This document shows, piece by piece, positions 34,039-42,546 of a DNA stretch of 64,000 nucleotides. The notes under the pieces are model-generated. The model ran no database searches, had not been told where the DNA came from, and saw only the letters and a list, made by a program, of their open reading frames with translations. The stretch lies in the NCBI GenBank assembly GCA_963837695.1, contig CAWINZ010000005.1, positions 558,001 through 622,000 on the forward strand, read 5' to 3'. The stretch's first letter is position 1, and each line of letters opens with the position of its first letter. The translations under genes and the position numbers were made by a program. The stretch comes from VRUE01 sp963837695. Lineage in GTDB: Bacteria; Actinomycetota; Thermoleophilia; Solirubrobacterales; 70-9.

Positions 34039-35156
34039 TGGTCGAGAAGCTGACGGTAGAGCGAGAGGGTCCGGCCTGCGGCCTCGTCCCAGGAGTAAGC
34101 GCTGGTAGCTGCGCTGGCCGCAGCGCTGGCCAACTCGATGCGCGCCGTCTCGTCGCTGACAAGTTCGCTGAGCGCAGAGGCGAGAGATGTGGGGTCCTCG
34201 GGGGGGACGAGATGGGCGGCGCCCTGCTCTGCCACCTCGGGGAAGCCGCCTACCGCGCTCAGGACCAGGGGCTTGCCGAAGGCCAGGGCGGCGTAGAGGA
34301 CGCCGGAGTGCTCGGCGTCGCGGTAGGGAAGGGTGACGATGTCGGCGCGGCGCATGATCGCTGGGATCTCGGCGTCTTCTATGAAGCGGGTGAGGAAACG
34401 GACGCGGCCCGGGGCTTCGGCGGCGAGGCGGCGAAGCGGCTCGACGTCCATGCGCGGGTTGCCGACAATCCATAGCTCGGCAGCCTCGATCTTGGCGAAG
34501 GCTTCGAGCAGGGTGTCGATGCCCTTGTAGGGGCGGAGCAGGCCGAAGAAGAGAATCACCGGGCCCTCCGCTCCATCCAGCTCGGGCGGCAGCGGCTTCT
34601 CTTCCGGCAACCGCGTCAGGTAGTCGAAGGCGCCGTGGTGGATCACGTGTACCCGCCCGGGGTCGAGGCCGACCCGGTCGCGCAGGCGCGCAGCGCTGTG
34701 CTCGGAGTGGGCGATCACCGCGTCCATCGCGGCAAAGGTACGGCGGGCGACCGACAGCTGGCGACGGCTCGGCTGCGGTGGCAACACGTAGTGGGCGGTC
34801 ATCAGCCTGGGCCGCCGCGCGGGCAACAGCATCGTGTCGAGCGCCGGTGTGGTGAGCCACTGGTAGTGGGTGACGTCGGCGTCGGCCTGGCGGCGGAAGC
34901 GCAGCATGTCGGGAACGTGCTCGGCGAGCTTGAAGACGCGGCGGGCGGGCGCATCCAGGCCGCGCTCGGGGCTGCGGCGGTAGAAGCACTCGCGCACCCG
35001 GTAGCCCTCGGGTGCGGGGACCGGTCCGTAGAGAAACCTGCTGGTCAAGAGCTCGACCTCGGCGCCCCCACGGGCGAGCGCCGCGGCGAGAGCGCGGTCG
35101 TAGGGAGGCGTGAAGGCCGAGGGGTCGACCAGCTGCACGCGGATCGGGTCCTGCAT
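34029..35156 (-). CDS. Family 4 glycosyltransferase
   Basis: A 375-residue GT-B enzyme. The N-lobe begins IRVQLVDPSAFTPPYDRALA; the C-lobe has GPVILFFGLLRPYKGIDTLL near residue 200, ELWIVGNPRMDVEPL, and the donor-site E-x7-E region DIVTLPYRDAEHSGVLYAAL near 275. It would transfer a nucleotide-sugar residue with retention. The last residues (LLDQRG) and the stop are written by a palindromic element, so the native C-terminus may have been longer. It is divergent from the next glycosyltransferase gene. Confidence 0.92.
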   Translation of the reverse strand: MQDPIRVQLVDPSAFTPPYDRALAAALARGGAEVELLTSRFLYGPVPAPEGYRVRECFYRRSPERGLDAPARRVFKLAEHVPDMLRFRRQADADVTHYQWLTTPALDTMLLPARRPRLMTAHYVLPPQPSRRQLSVARRTFAAMDAVIAHSEHSAARLRDRVGLDPGRVHVIHHGAFDYLTRLPEEKPLPPELDGAEGPVILFFGLLRPYKGIDTLLEAFAKIEAAELWIVGNPRMDVEPLRRLAAEAPGRVRFLTRFIEDAEIPAIMRRADIVTLPYRDAEHSGVLYAALAFGKPLVLSAVGGFPEVAEQGAAHLVPPEDPTSLASALSELVSDETARIELASAAASAATSAYSWDEAAGRTLSLYRQLLDQRG

Positions 35157-35166
35157 CGGGGCGATT

Positions 35167-36123
35167 ATGGTGACCGCCGTGCCACCAGCGCTCTCCTACT
35201 GCGTCGTGAACACGAACGGCCGCGAGCTCCTGCTCGCCTGCCTGAGCGCGATCGAGCGCACCCACCCGGCGGGAGTCGAGCACGAGATCCTCGTCCTCGA
35301 CAACGCCTCCGAGGACGGCTCGGCCGAGGCGGTGCGGGCGCTGGGGGACGGCATCCGCCTGATCGCCCTCGACAATCGCGCCGGCAAGGCCGAGAACGAC
35401 TCGACCTTGCTGCGCGAGGCAAAGGGCCGCTACTGCCTGCTGCTCAACGAGGACACGGAGCTGCGGCCGGGGGCGACGGAGGGCCTGATGGCGGCGCTGG
35501 ATGCAGACACCCACGCCGGCGCTGCAGGCGCCCAACTGCTCGACCCCGCCGGGGCTCCCGTCGCCTGCGCCTGGCGCTTTCCCGGAGTTGGCCCCGCGCT
35601 CGCCGGCGCCCTCTTCCTCCACCGGCTGCTCACTGTGCAGAGCAAGGGCTCGGACACCCGCGCCGTTGACTGGGCGCAATCGAGCGCGCTGATGGTGCGG
35701 CGCGAGGCAGCCGCGGAGGTCGGCTACCTCGACCCGGCCTTCTTCGTCTACTACGACGAGTGCGACTTCTGCAAGCGGCTCAGCGGCGCCGGCTGGCGCA
35801 CCCTCTACGTGCCCACAGCGGAGGCGGTCCACCACGACCAGCTCTCCACCGACCTCGCCGCCGGCCTGCCCCGCATAGTCGAATTCCACCGCAATCGAGA
35901 TAGGTACATGCGAAAGCACCACGGGCGAGCCGCGGCGCTGGCGGTCCGCGTCCTCACCGCCTGGTCGTACGCCCTGCGCGCCCTCGCCGCCACGGTCCTC
36001 CCCAACCAGCCGGCCCGGGTCTACTGGGCGCACGCTCGACAGGCGCTAGGCCCCAGCCGTGGCGAGAGCCTGCACGACCGCGCCTACATGCGGGAGTCTT
36101 CGTCGATGCGCTCGGCCTCGTAG
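35167..36123 (+). CDS. Family 2 glycosyltransferase (rhamnosyltransferase-like)
   Basis: A 318-residue WbbL-type GT2 enzyme: LSYCVVNTNGRELLLACLSA, HEILVLDNASEDGSAEAVRA near residue 40, the D-x-D-like LLLNEDTELRPGA near 96, and FFVYYDECDFCKRLSGAGWR near 200. The ATG at 35167 is chosen because longer starts run into the divergent GT4 gene. Its 3' end overlaps the Wzx gene on the other strand by 40 bp. It may transfer rhamnose or a similar sugar; specificity is not visible. Confidence 0.9.
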   Translation: MVTAVPPALSYCVVNTNGRELLLACLSAIERTHPAGVEHEILVLDNASEDGSAEAVRALGDGIRLIALDNRAGKAENDSTLLREAKGRYCLLLNEDTELRPGATEGLMAALDADTHAGAAGAQLLDPAGAPVACAWRFPGVGPALAGALFLHRLLTVQSKGSDTRAVDWAQSSALMVRREAAAEVGYLDPAFFVYYDECDFCKRLSGAGWRTLYVPTAEAVHHDQLSTDLAAGLPRIVEFHRNRDRYMRKHHGRAAALAVRVLTAWSYALRALAATVLPNQPARVYWAHARQALGPSRGESLHDRAYMRESSSMRSAS

Positions 36124-37643
36124 ACCTCTGGGATCTGACCGTCGACTGCGGCCGGTTCGGCGCGGAGGATCCGCAGGCTCGCGAACAGCTCGCTGGGATG
36201 ACGGAGGCGGGCCAGCCAGCCGCGCTCCTGGTCGGTGAAGAAGCCGCTGAGCAAGAGCACGGCCGGGTAGGCGAGCCAGAGGACGATCCTGGCCAAGAGC
36301 CCGATGAAGCCCTCGGTCGGCAACAGCAGTTCGCCGAGGCCGACCAAAGCGGCGGAGACGAACAGCACCCGCGCGAGGCGACCCCACTGGTAGGGGACCG
36401 GGAAGAGGCGCTGGGTGAATACGTACATCAGGGCGACTACGACGATGTAGGAGGCGACCAGGGCGAGGCCGGCGCCGACGATGCCGAGCGAGGGCACCAG
36501 CGCCAGGTTGAGCGCGAGGTTGGCGACGAGCGCCGCGATCGTCGCCGGGAAGTTGAACTCGGTGCGGCCGGTGCGGCCGAGGATCACGACCAGGACCATG
36601 TAGAGCGCGTAGAGGGTGACGCCGGTGGCGATCAGGCCGATCGCTTCGTAGGAGTCGAAGAACTGCGGTGCCGCCAGGGCGCGGACGATCCAGCGCGAGA
36701 ACAGCCACATGCCGGCGACGACGAAGGCGCAACCGGCGACGAACCAGGTGACGACTGCCGCGTAGGCACGGCGGGCCTCACCGTCGTCACGGATCGAGTA
36801 GGCAAGGGGCGGCCAGGCGAGCTGGAAGCCGCGCACCAGCACGTTGACCCCCTGGGCGAACTTCACGGCCAGCGAGTAGAGGCCGGCCTCGGGCAGGCCG
36901 GCGTAGTGAACGATGACGATCCGGTCGACGAAGTTGAGCAGGTAGAGCGAGAGCTCGGCCGGCATCGTCGGCAGGCCGAATCGGGTCATCCGGCGCAACA
37001 GCGGGCCGTCGATCCAGAGCGAGAGGCGCCGACGGTGGACGACGATCAGGCCGAGGACGAAAGCGGCGCCGCTGGCGTAGCTGCCAAGCAGCAGGCCGCG
37101 GGCGCCCTCGCCCTGACCGACGACGAGGATCACGGTCAGGCCGATCGTCGCCAGCACGTTGAGGATCGTCACGGTGAAGAAGGCGCGGGCGCGCTCCTCG
37201 AGCCGGAACAGGGTGAGCAGGTACTCGAACATGGTCAGCACCCAGAGCCCGCCGATCGCAATCCGGCCGAGTTCGGCGGGCGATGCCACCATCGCGGCTT
37301 CTTCGCTGAGCAGCGCTTCTGAGATCGATCCGGCGAAGGGCAGCGCGATCAATGCCGCCGCCGTGGATACCCAGAACAGCGCGGCGAAGGAGGTCGAGAC
37401 GACCTTTGCCGGATCCTCGGCGTCCTTGTAGTAAAAGCGCAGCAGCGCCTCGATCGTGCCGAAGCGGATGACGATGCTGGCCGTGACCACGGCGGCGAAC
37501 ATCACCTCGGCGGCGCCGTAGTCGTCGAGGCTCAGGTAGCGCGTGTAGAGCGGCAGCAGCGCGACCGCGATCAGCTTCGAGAAGACGCTCGCCGCGGTGT
37601 AGGCGGCGCCGGTCGTCGCGAGGCGGCGGAGGTAGCCCGACAC
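36084..37643 (-). CDS. Polysaccharide flippase (Wzx-like, MATE/MVF superfamily)
   Basis: A 519-residue protein with about 12-14 hydrophobic helices, starting TGAAYTAASVFSKLIAVALL as in Wzx/RfbX and MurJ-like flippases. It would turn lipid-linked repeat units to the outer face. A cytoplasmic tail (LRHPSELFASLRILRAEPAA) follows the last helix. It lies 9 bp downstream of the Wzy-like gene in the same operon. Its 3' end overlaps the convergent GT2 gene. Confidence 0.92.
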   Translation of the reverse strand: MSGYLRRLATTGAAYTAASVFSKLIAVALLPLYTRYLSLDDYGAAEVMFAAVVTASIVIRFGTIEALLRFYYKDAEDPAKVVSTSFAALFWVSTAAALIALPFAGSISEALLSEEAAMVASPAELGRIAIGGLWVLTMFEYLLTLFRLEERARAFFTVTILNVLATIGLTVILVVGQGEGARGLLLGSYASGAAFVLGLIVVHRRRLSLWIDGPLLRRMTRFGLPTMPAELSLYLLNFVDRIVIVHYAGLPEAGLYSLAVKFAQGVNVLVRGFQLAWPPLAYSIRDDGEARRAYAAVVTWFVAGCAFVVAGMWLFSRWIVRALAAPQFFDSYEAIGLIATGVTLYALYMVLVVILGRTGRTEFNFPATIAALVANLALNLALVPSLGIVGAGLALVASYIVVVALMYVFTQRLFPVPYQWGRLARVLFVSAALVGLGELLLPTEGFIGLLARIVLWLAYPAVLLLSGFFTDQERGWLARLRHPSELFASLRILRAEPAAVDGQIPEVYEAERIDEDSRM

Positions 37644-37652
37644 GCTGGGAGG

Positions 37653-39341
37653 CTACGTCTCGGCGCGGACCGGGAGCGCGGCGAGCGAGGCGCCGACCGC
37701 GAGCAGGACCCAGGCGATCGGGTCCTCGTAGAAGCCGGCGTAGGCCATCGTGTGGACGAGCAGGGCGACGAAGGCGGCTAGGACTGCTATTCGGCCCAGC
37801 GTTTGTGGGGGGGGAAGGGTGGGGGTGTCCCCCTCGCTTGCTGGGTTTTTCGCCGGATGGCGGTCAGCTCTCGGGGACCCTGGGGGGCGAAAAACAGGAC
37901 GCCGCTGCGCGAGAGGGACACCCCCACCCTTCCGATCGAGAGCCAAGCTTGAAGCGAACAGACCCGAGCCCATCGTCCACAAGGCCACGACGATCAGGGA
38001 GCCGTAAGCGAAAAGACCTACTAGCCCCTGCTCGGCTGCGACGGTTACGGGCTCGGTGTGGGAGACGACTACGGGGGCTTTCTTGGTTGCTGCGTGCTCT
38101 CGGTAGGCGCGGGGGAAACTGCCGGCGCCGTAGCCCCAGATGGGTCTTTGGGCGAACAGCTTTGCTCCTCCAGACACCAGGTTGCCGCGGCCGCCGGTGT
38201 CGGAGTTGAGGCGGTCGGGGCTCAGCTTCGAGACGCCTCCGGCGAAGAGGACGACGACCACCGCGAAGATCGCGCCGGCGCCCACCGCAGCAAGAGTCCA
38301 ACGCCAGCTCCACCTCAAAGCTGCAAGCACAGCGAGGCCCGCCAGCAGCGCAGCGAAGCTAGACTGGGAGAAGGTCATCGCGAGCCCCAGCCACAGCACA
38401 GCTACCAACGCAGTCAGCAGCGCCAGCGTTCGTCGCTCTTTCACCCAGAGAAGAGCCGACATCGCCACAACGATCACCAGTGCCAGGTAGCGCCCGTAGA
38501 TGTTCGGGTCCCAGAAGACCGAGTTGACCCGGAAGTAGGTGTGGAATTCATTCGACCTGATCACCTGGTCGTTCCAGAAGAGCTCCCGACTCAGGTACTC
38601 CACGGAGCCGACAGCGACGAATGCCACCGCCTCAACAGCTACCACCCACAAGACAAGCTTCAGCAGCTTCTTGTCCCACTCGACATCCCGTAGCAGCGCG
38701 TAAACCAGCGAGAAAGGCACGAAGAAAAAGCACACGTTCTGCAGCGATTTCGAGAAGTCGGGCGAGTACAGCGTCTGTAGCGCATATAGGAGCACGACGC
38801 CGGCAAGAACGTATGGCAGTAGACGTGGGGAGGTGGGGGTGCCCCTCTCGCTGGCTGGGTTTTTCGCCTTGGAGTCTGTCTCTCTCGCCGACCCTGCGGT
38901 GCGAAAAACAGGACGCCGCTGCGCGAGAGGGACACCCCCACCTCCCCACTCCCGCAGCGCGGTTGACAGGACACCAGCGGCGATGACCAGGTAGAGCGGA
39001 ACGAGCAGATTTGCGGTGTCGCCGCCAGCATGCAATGGAACGCGGAAGGGAAGCGTAAAAACGATTGCGAGGGGGAGAGCGATCGGCCAGCGCCAGAACG
39101 CAAAGGCAAACGCTATGACCGCAGTCAGCCCGGCGAGCCCCAGCGCTGCGAGACGGGCCGAGCTGTCGCGCAGGTCGACGATCTGGGCCGAGTGCCACTG
39201 GTCGCCGAGGATCAGGGCCGGGAAGAGGGCGAGCGCCAGCAGCATCGCTGCCGAGCGCAACCGGCTCGACGGCAGGACGAGTGACGCGGCGGCTGCGCCC
39301 GCCGCAATCAGGACGCCCGCCGCGGCGAGGAAGCCGCTCAA
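37653..39341 (-). CDS. O-antigen polymerase/ligase (Wzy/WaaL-like) carrying two in-frame palindromic inserts
   Basis: A 562-residue multispan protein with a Wzy_C-type periplasmic region (NEFHTYFRVNSVFWDPNIYG near residue 265, and GAKLFAQRPIWGYGAGSFPR near 395). It would polymerise or ligate the exported glycan. Two soluble insertions interrupt the hydrophobic pattern: about residues 132-172 (VPLAQRRPVFRTAGSA to AKNPASERGTPT) and 470-510 (VPLAQRRPVFRPPGSP to AKNPASEGDTPT). Both are encoded by related 121-bp inverted repeats and share the peptide GVPLAQRRPVFR and KNPAS. The frame is intact throughout. The start overlaps the upstream stop by ATGA. Confidence 0.85.
   Translation of the reverse strand: MSGFLAAAGVLIAAGAAAASLVLPSSRLRSAAMLLALALFPALILGDQWHSAQIVDLRDSSARLAALGLAGLTAVIAFAFAFWRWPIALPLAIVFTLPFRVPLHAGGDTANLLVPLYLVIAAGVLSTALREWGGGGVPLAQRRPVFRTAGSARETDSKAKNPASERGTPTSPRLLPYVLAGVVLLYALQTLYSPDFSKSLQNVCFFFVPFSLVYALLRDVEWDKKLLKLVLWVVAVEAVAFVAVGSVEYLSRELFWNDQVIRSNEFHTYFRVNSVFWDPNIYGRYLALVIVVAMSALLWVKERRTLALLTALVAVLWLGLAMTFSQSSFAALLAGLAVLAALRWSWRWTLAAVGAGAIFAVVVVLFAGGVSKLSPDRLNSDTGGRGNLVSGGAKLFAQRPIWGYGAGSFPRAYREHAATKKAPVVVSHTEPVTVAAEQGLVGLFAYGSLIVVALWTMGSGLFASSLALDRKGGGVPLAQRRPVFRPPGSPRADRHPAKNPASEGDTPTLPPPQTLGRIAVLAAFVALLVHTMAYAGFYEDPIAWVLLAVGASLAALPVRAET
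37813..37933. repeat. 121-bp in-frame palindromic element in Wzy gene, copy 2 (family A)
   Basis: Long imperfect arms: the outer 20 bp pair (GGAAGGGTGGGGGTGTCCC with its complement at 37915-37933) and an inner GGGTTTTTCGCC/GGCGAAAAAC pair. It encodes the second GVPLAQRRPVFR...KNPAS peptide of the host protein. Its length is identical to copy 1. Confidence 0.85.
38827..38947. repeat. 121-bp in-frame palindromic element in Wzy gene, copy 1 (family A)
   Basis: The outer arms begin GGGGAGGTGGGGGTG (38827-38841) and end with the complement at 38933-38947. The inner pair is GGGTTTTTCGC and GCGAAAAAC. It is read in frame by the Wzy gene as the first insert peptide. The central loop differs from copy 2 while arms and encoded motif are kept. 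Confidence 0.85.
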
Positions 39342-39832
39342 CCCCTCCGCCCCTTCGCGCAGCTCTTCGTCGGCCTGCGGGGCGAGCGATGCAGGCGCAT
39401 CACGCCGCCGGGAACCAGCGTACGGTCCTGGCCCAGCAGTTTCACCCGCAGCTTGTAGCGGCCGGGCGGCGCGGTGCCGTCGTTGCGGGTTCGGCCGTCC
39501 CAGTAGTAGGTGTGGAAGCTGTAGCGCTTGAGAAAAGCGCCGCGTGCGAGCGTGACGATCAGCCTGCCGCCGGGCTTGACCACCTGGACATCGCCCGTAT
39601 CGGAGACGGTCGTGCGGAAGCGGATCCGCATACGGTCGAAGCGGCAGTTGGCGCCCGGGGTGAAGGCCTTCGCGGAGGACGTTCCCTTGAGATAGGGGAC
39701 GGGGCGGAAACTCACCCGGTCGAGCACGAGAGGATCGCGCTTGAGGCGCTGCGACCAGGCGAAGGCGGCAACAGTTGCGACGACGAGCAGGGCGAAGACG
39801 ACTGCCGGAACGCTAACCCGTCGTCGAGGCAT
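39338..39832 (-). CDS. Membrane-anchored protein with FlgD-like Ig fold
   Basis: A 164-residue protein with one N-terminal membrane span (VSVPAVVFALLVVATVAAFA) and an extracellular beta domain. The segment SFHTYYWDGRTRNDGTAPPG followed by YKLRVKLLG matches the FlgD/T9SS-type Ig-like pattern that I know from hook-capping and surface proteins. The ATG at 39832 gives a 20-bp overlap with the LytR_C gene; an ATG at 39850 is also possible. It lies in the polysaccharide operon and ends in a basic tail. A role in surface glycan attachment is inferred. Confidence 0.75.
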   Translation of the reverse strand: MPRRRVSVPAVVFALLVVATVAAFAWSQRLKRDPLVLDRVSFRPVPYLKGTSSAKAFTPGANCRFDRMRIRFRTTVSDTGDVQVVKPGGRLIVTLARGAFLKRYSFHTYYWDGRTRNDGTAPPGRYKLRVKLLGQDRTLVPGGVMRLHRSPRRPTKSCAKGRRG

Positions 39833-40625
39833 TGTCTTCGCCGACGACAACCGCGACGGGGGCCCCGGCCGAGAGCGAGGCGATCTCCGAGGTCATCGAC
39901 TGCACCCGCGAGATTTCCAGCGAGTCGGCCACCCGGTGGGCGGCCGCGGCCTCGCCCTGCTGGAACATGACAACGCTTTCGGCAAAGCTCGAGCGACTGT
40001 TGGTGACCGCGCCGAGCTGGTAGCCACGGCGCTCGACCATGTTGCCGTAGGTGCCCGCCAGTCCTTCGACCGCCGTGCCATTGAGCACCGTCACCTCGAT
40101 TTCGCTCGGCTTGAGCGCGTGCGAGGCATGCTTGCCGCCCTTACCCGCCTTGCCGCCCGACGCTTCATCGCCGCCCTGCGTCAGCACGTAGGCGGCGCCG
40201 CCCACAATCACGACGAGGACGACGAAGAGACCGACCAGGTAGCGCGGGTCGCCCAGCCGGGCTCTCAGCCCACCGGCGGCGGCGCTCCCGCCCCCGCCGT
40301 GGCGCGAGAAGCGCTCGCGCAGGCGCTCGCTGCGGGTCAGTTCGGGCAGCCCGGCCTCGCGACGCTCGCGGCGGTGCTCGCGCAGGTCGGCCGCGCTGCG
40401 CTCGGCGTCGCGGGCCTCTTCGAGCTTGCGCATCTCCTCGGCCCGCTCCGCCGCGGCGGCTGAGGTCGAGTCCTTGCGCTCGGCATCGCGCTCCGGCGCC
40501 GAGCCGGCCCACTCGCGCAAACGGCGGAGGTCGCGCCCCTGCGCAAACGAGAGCATGGCGAGCAGGGCCAGGCCGAGAAAGGCGAGTAGACCCGCGAAAG
40601 CGCCTATTTCCTTGATCAGCTCCAA
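39813..40625 (-). CDS. LytR C-terminal-domain protein with two membrane spans
   Basis: A 270-residue protein. The first span is GAFAGLLAFLGLALLAMLSF, followed by a highly charged helical cytoplasmic region (DAERKDSTSAAAAERAEEMR). A second span is YLVGLFVVLVVIVGGAAYVL near residue 135, and the end is an outer LytR_C domain (EIEVTVLNGTAVEGLAGTYG to VAVVVGEDNASTTG). LytR_C domains accompany LCP enzymes that attach glycopolymers to the cell wall; the catalytic LCP domain is absent here. It lies between the dehydratase and the Wzy gene. Confidence 0.85.
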   Translation of the reverse strand: MELIKEIGAFAGLLAFLGLALLAMLSFAQGRDLRRLREWAGSAPERDAERKDSTSAAAAERAEEMRKLEEARDAERSAADLREHRRERREAGLPELTRSERLRERFSRHGGGGSAAAGGLRARLGDPRYLVGLFVVLVVIVGGAAYVLTQGGDEASGGKAGKGGKHASHALKPSEIEVTVLNGTAVEGLAGTYGNMVERRGYQLGAVTNSRSSFAESVVMFQQGEAAAAHRVADSLEISRVQSMTSEIASLSAGAPVAVVVGEDNASTTG

Positions 40626-40641
40626 GGTTGGCTGCGAGAGG

Positions 40642-42528
40642 CTATCCGTCGAGGGAGACTGCCGCCGCGTCCCCGCCTCGTGCGGTAATCAGCTCGACGA
40701 CCCTTTCCGCGAGATTAGCCTCGTCGCCGGCCATGACCAGGTGCTCCAGCGAGTTCAGGGTTGACTCGATCCAGTCCGTGTCGAGCGGCGCCGCGCGAAC
40801 CGCGCGGTGGATCCGCTTCGCCGCCGTCGGCCGCAGCTCCTCGCCCTGGCCGAAGAGCTCCTCGTGCAGCTTCTCACCGGGGCGGGGCTGGGTGAACTCG
40901 ACCGCGATCTCGGCCCCGGGCTCGTAGCCGGCGAGGCGGATCATGTTGTTGGCGAGGTCAACGATCTTCACCGGCTCACCCATGTCGAGGACGAAGACCT
41001 CGCCGCGGCCGGCACCGATGTCCCCGGCACGGATCACCAACTGCACCGCCTCGGGGATCGTCATGAAGAAGCGGGTCATCTCGGGGTGCGTGACGGTGAC
41101 CGGCCCGCCCCGCTCGATCTGGCCGCGAAAGATCGGTACGACGCTGCCCGAGGAGGCGAGCACGTTGCCGAAGCGGACGCTGGCGAAGCGGGTGCCGGGG
41201 TGCCTGTCGCCGGCGGCCTCGACGATCCACTCGGCCATCGCCTTGGAGGCGCCCATCACCGTCTGCGGGTTGACCGCCTTGTCGGTGGAGATGAGGACGA
41301 AGCGCTCGACTTCCGAGGCGGCGGCGGTCTCGGCGGCGATCCGCGTCGCGATCGCGTTGTTGCGCACCGCCTCCAGTGGGTTGGCCTCCATCAACGGCAC
41401 GTGCTTGTAGGCGGCGGCGTGGAAGACGACATGCGGCTTGAAGCGCTGCATCGTCTCCAGCATCCGGTGCGGCTCCCGGCAATCGGCGAGTACCGACTCG
41501 ACGTTCGAGAAGTGGCGCTCGTCGACCATCTCGCGCTCGATCTCAAAGAGATTGTCCTCCGCGTGGTCGAGCATCACCAGCAGCCGCGGGCCGACCCGGG
41601 CGATCTGGCGGCAGAGCTCGGAACCGATCGAGCCGCCGGCGCCGGTGACGAGGACGATGCGGTCGCGCAGGTAGGCGCCGACCCGGTCCAGCTCGACGAC
41701 GATCGGGTCGCGGCCGAGCACGTCCTCGACCTGGACCTCGCGCAGCTGCTTGCTGAGCTGGACGCCGCCGCGCAGCAGCTCGAACACGGTCGGCAGGGTG
41801 CGGACGCGGACCTCACGCTCGCGGCAGGCGGCGACGACCTTGGCGCGCAAGGTCCCCGGCGCCGAGGGGATCGCGATCACCACCTCGTCGGGCTCGGTCT
41901 CGTCGAGGATCGACTCGATCTGTGCGGTCGTCCCCAGAACCTTGAGGCCGAGCATCCGCATCCCCTGTTTGCGCGCGTCGTCGTCGACGAAGCCGATCGC
42001 CGTCGCGCCGAGGTTCGGGTTGAGGTGCATCTCGCGGACGACCATCTGGCCGCCCGAGCCGGCGCCGACGACCAGCACCTCGTGCCTGGGCAGGCGCTGG
42101 CCGTGGCTCGGTCGCTCGACGATCAGCCGCACGGCGAGCCGCGCGCCGGCAACCAGGAACAGCGTCAGCAGGAAGTCCATCACCGCGACCGAGCGCGGCA
42201 GCGTGTGTTGGAAGGGCTTCACCACGGTGAAGAGGACGACGACGACCGCGCTGCCGACGGCGACGGCGCGGACGATCGTGAGGAAGTCGCGGCCGCTGAC
42301 GTAGCGCCACCACTTCTGGTAGAGCCCGAAGGCGGCGAAGACAGCGACCTCGATCAGGGCGACGAAGCCAACCGACTGGACGAACAGGACCCAGTAGCGG
42401 TGCGGCAGATCGGTCCTGTCGAGGAAGCGCAGCCGGAACGCCAGGTAGTAGGCAAGGGCAACGAGGAGCGCGTCGGCCGCCGCCTGGAGGAGCCGCGTAC
42501 GGTAAACAGGATGGTTGAGCCGGCCCAT
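40642..42528 (-). CDS. Membrane-bound nucleotide-sugar 4,6-dehydratase/epimerase (WbpM/CapD/FlaA1-like)
   Basis: A 628-residue enzyme with four N-terminal membrane spans and two Rossmann domains. The first is CoA-binding-like (VLVVGAGSGGQMVVREMHLN near residue 150). The second is the catalytic SDR domain (VLVTGAGGSIGSELCRQIA near 295). FHAAAYKHVPLMEANPLEAV near 385 and STDKAVNPQTVMGASKAMAE near 425 match the UDP-GlcNAc 4,6-dehydratase family. The product would be a 4-keto-6-deoxy sugar for the cluster's glycan. It is the first gene of the minus-strand operon down to the Wzx gene. Confidence 0.94.
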   Translation of the reverse strand: MGRLNHPVYRTRLLQAAADALLVALAYYLAFRLRFLDRTDLPHRYWVLFVQSVGFVALIEVAVFAAFGLYQKWWRYVSGRDFLTIVRAVAVGSAVVVVLFTVVKPFQHTLPRSVAVMDFLLTLFLVAGARLAVRLIVERPSHGQRLPRHEVLVVGAGSGGQMVVREMHLNPNLGATAIGFVDDDARKQGMRMLGLKVLGTTAQIESILDETEPDEVVIAIPSAPGTLRAKVVAACREREVRVRTLPTVFELLRGGVQLSKQLREVQVEDVLGRDPIVVELDRVGAYLRDRIVLVTGAGGSIGSELCRQIARVGPRLLVMLDHAEDNLFEIEREMVDERHFSNVESVLADCREPHRMLETMQRFKPHVVFHAAAYKHVPLMEANPLEAVRNNAIATRIAAETAAASEVERFVLISTDKAVNPQTVMGASKAMAEWIVEAAGDRHPGTRFASVRFGNVLASSGSVVPIFRGQIERGGPVTVTHPEMTRFFMTIPEAVQLVIRAGDIGAGRGEVFVLDMGEPVKIVDLANNMIRLAGYEPGAEIAVEFTQPRPGEKLHEELFGQGEELRPTAAKRIHRAVRAAPLDTDWIESTLNSLEHLVMAGDEANLAERVVELITARGGDAAAVSLDG

Positions 42529-42546
42529 GAGGCGACCCGAGTTTAG

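Noticed and set aside
33854..34162. N-terminal extension of the GT2 protein up to 34162
   Set aside because: The extra residues come from the palindromic element and antisense of the GT4 3' end. The family N-terminus with its membrane span begins at 33853.
26494..38947. Inverted-repeat elements as insertion sequences
   Set aside because: They are 42-170 bp long and encode no transposase. They fit palindromic or MITE-like elements instead.
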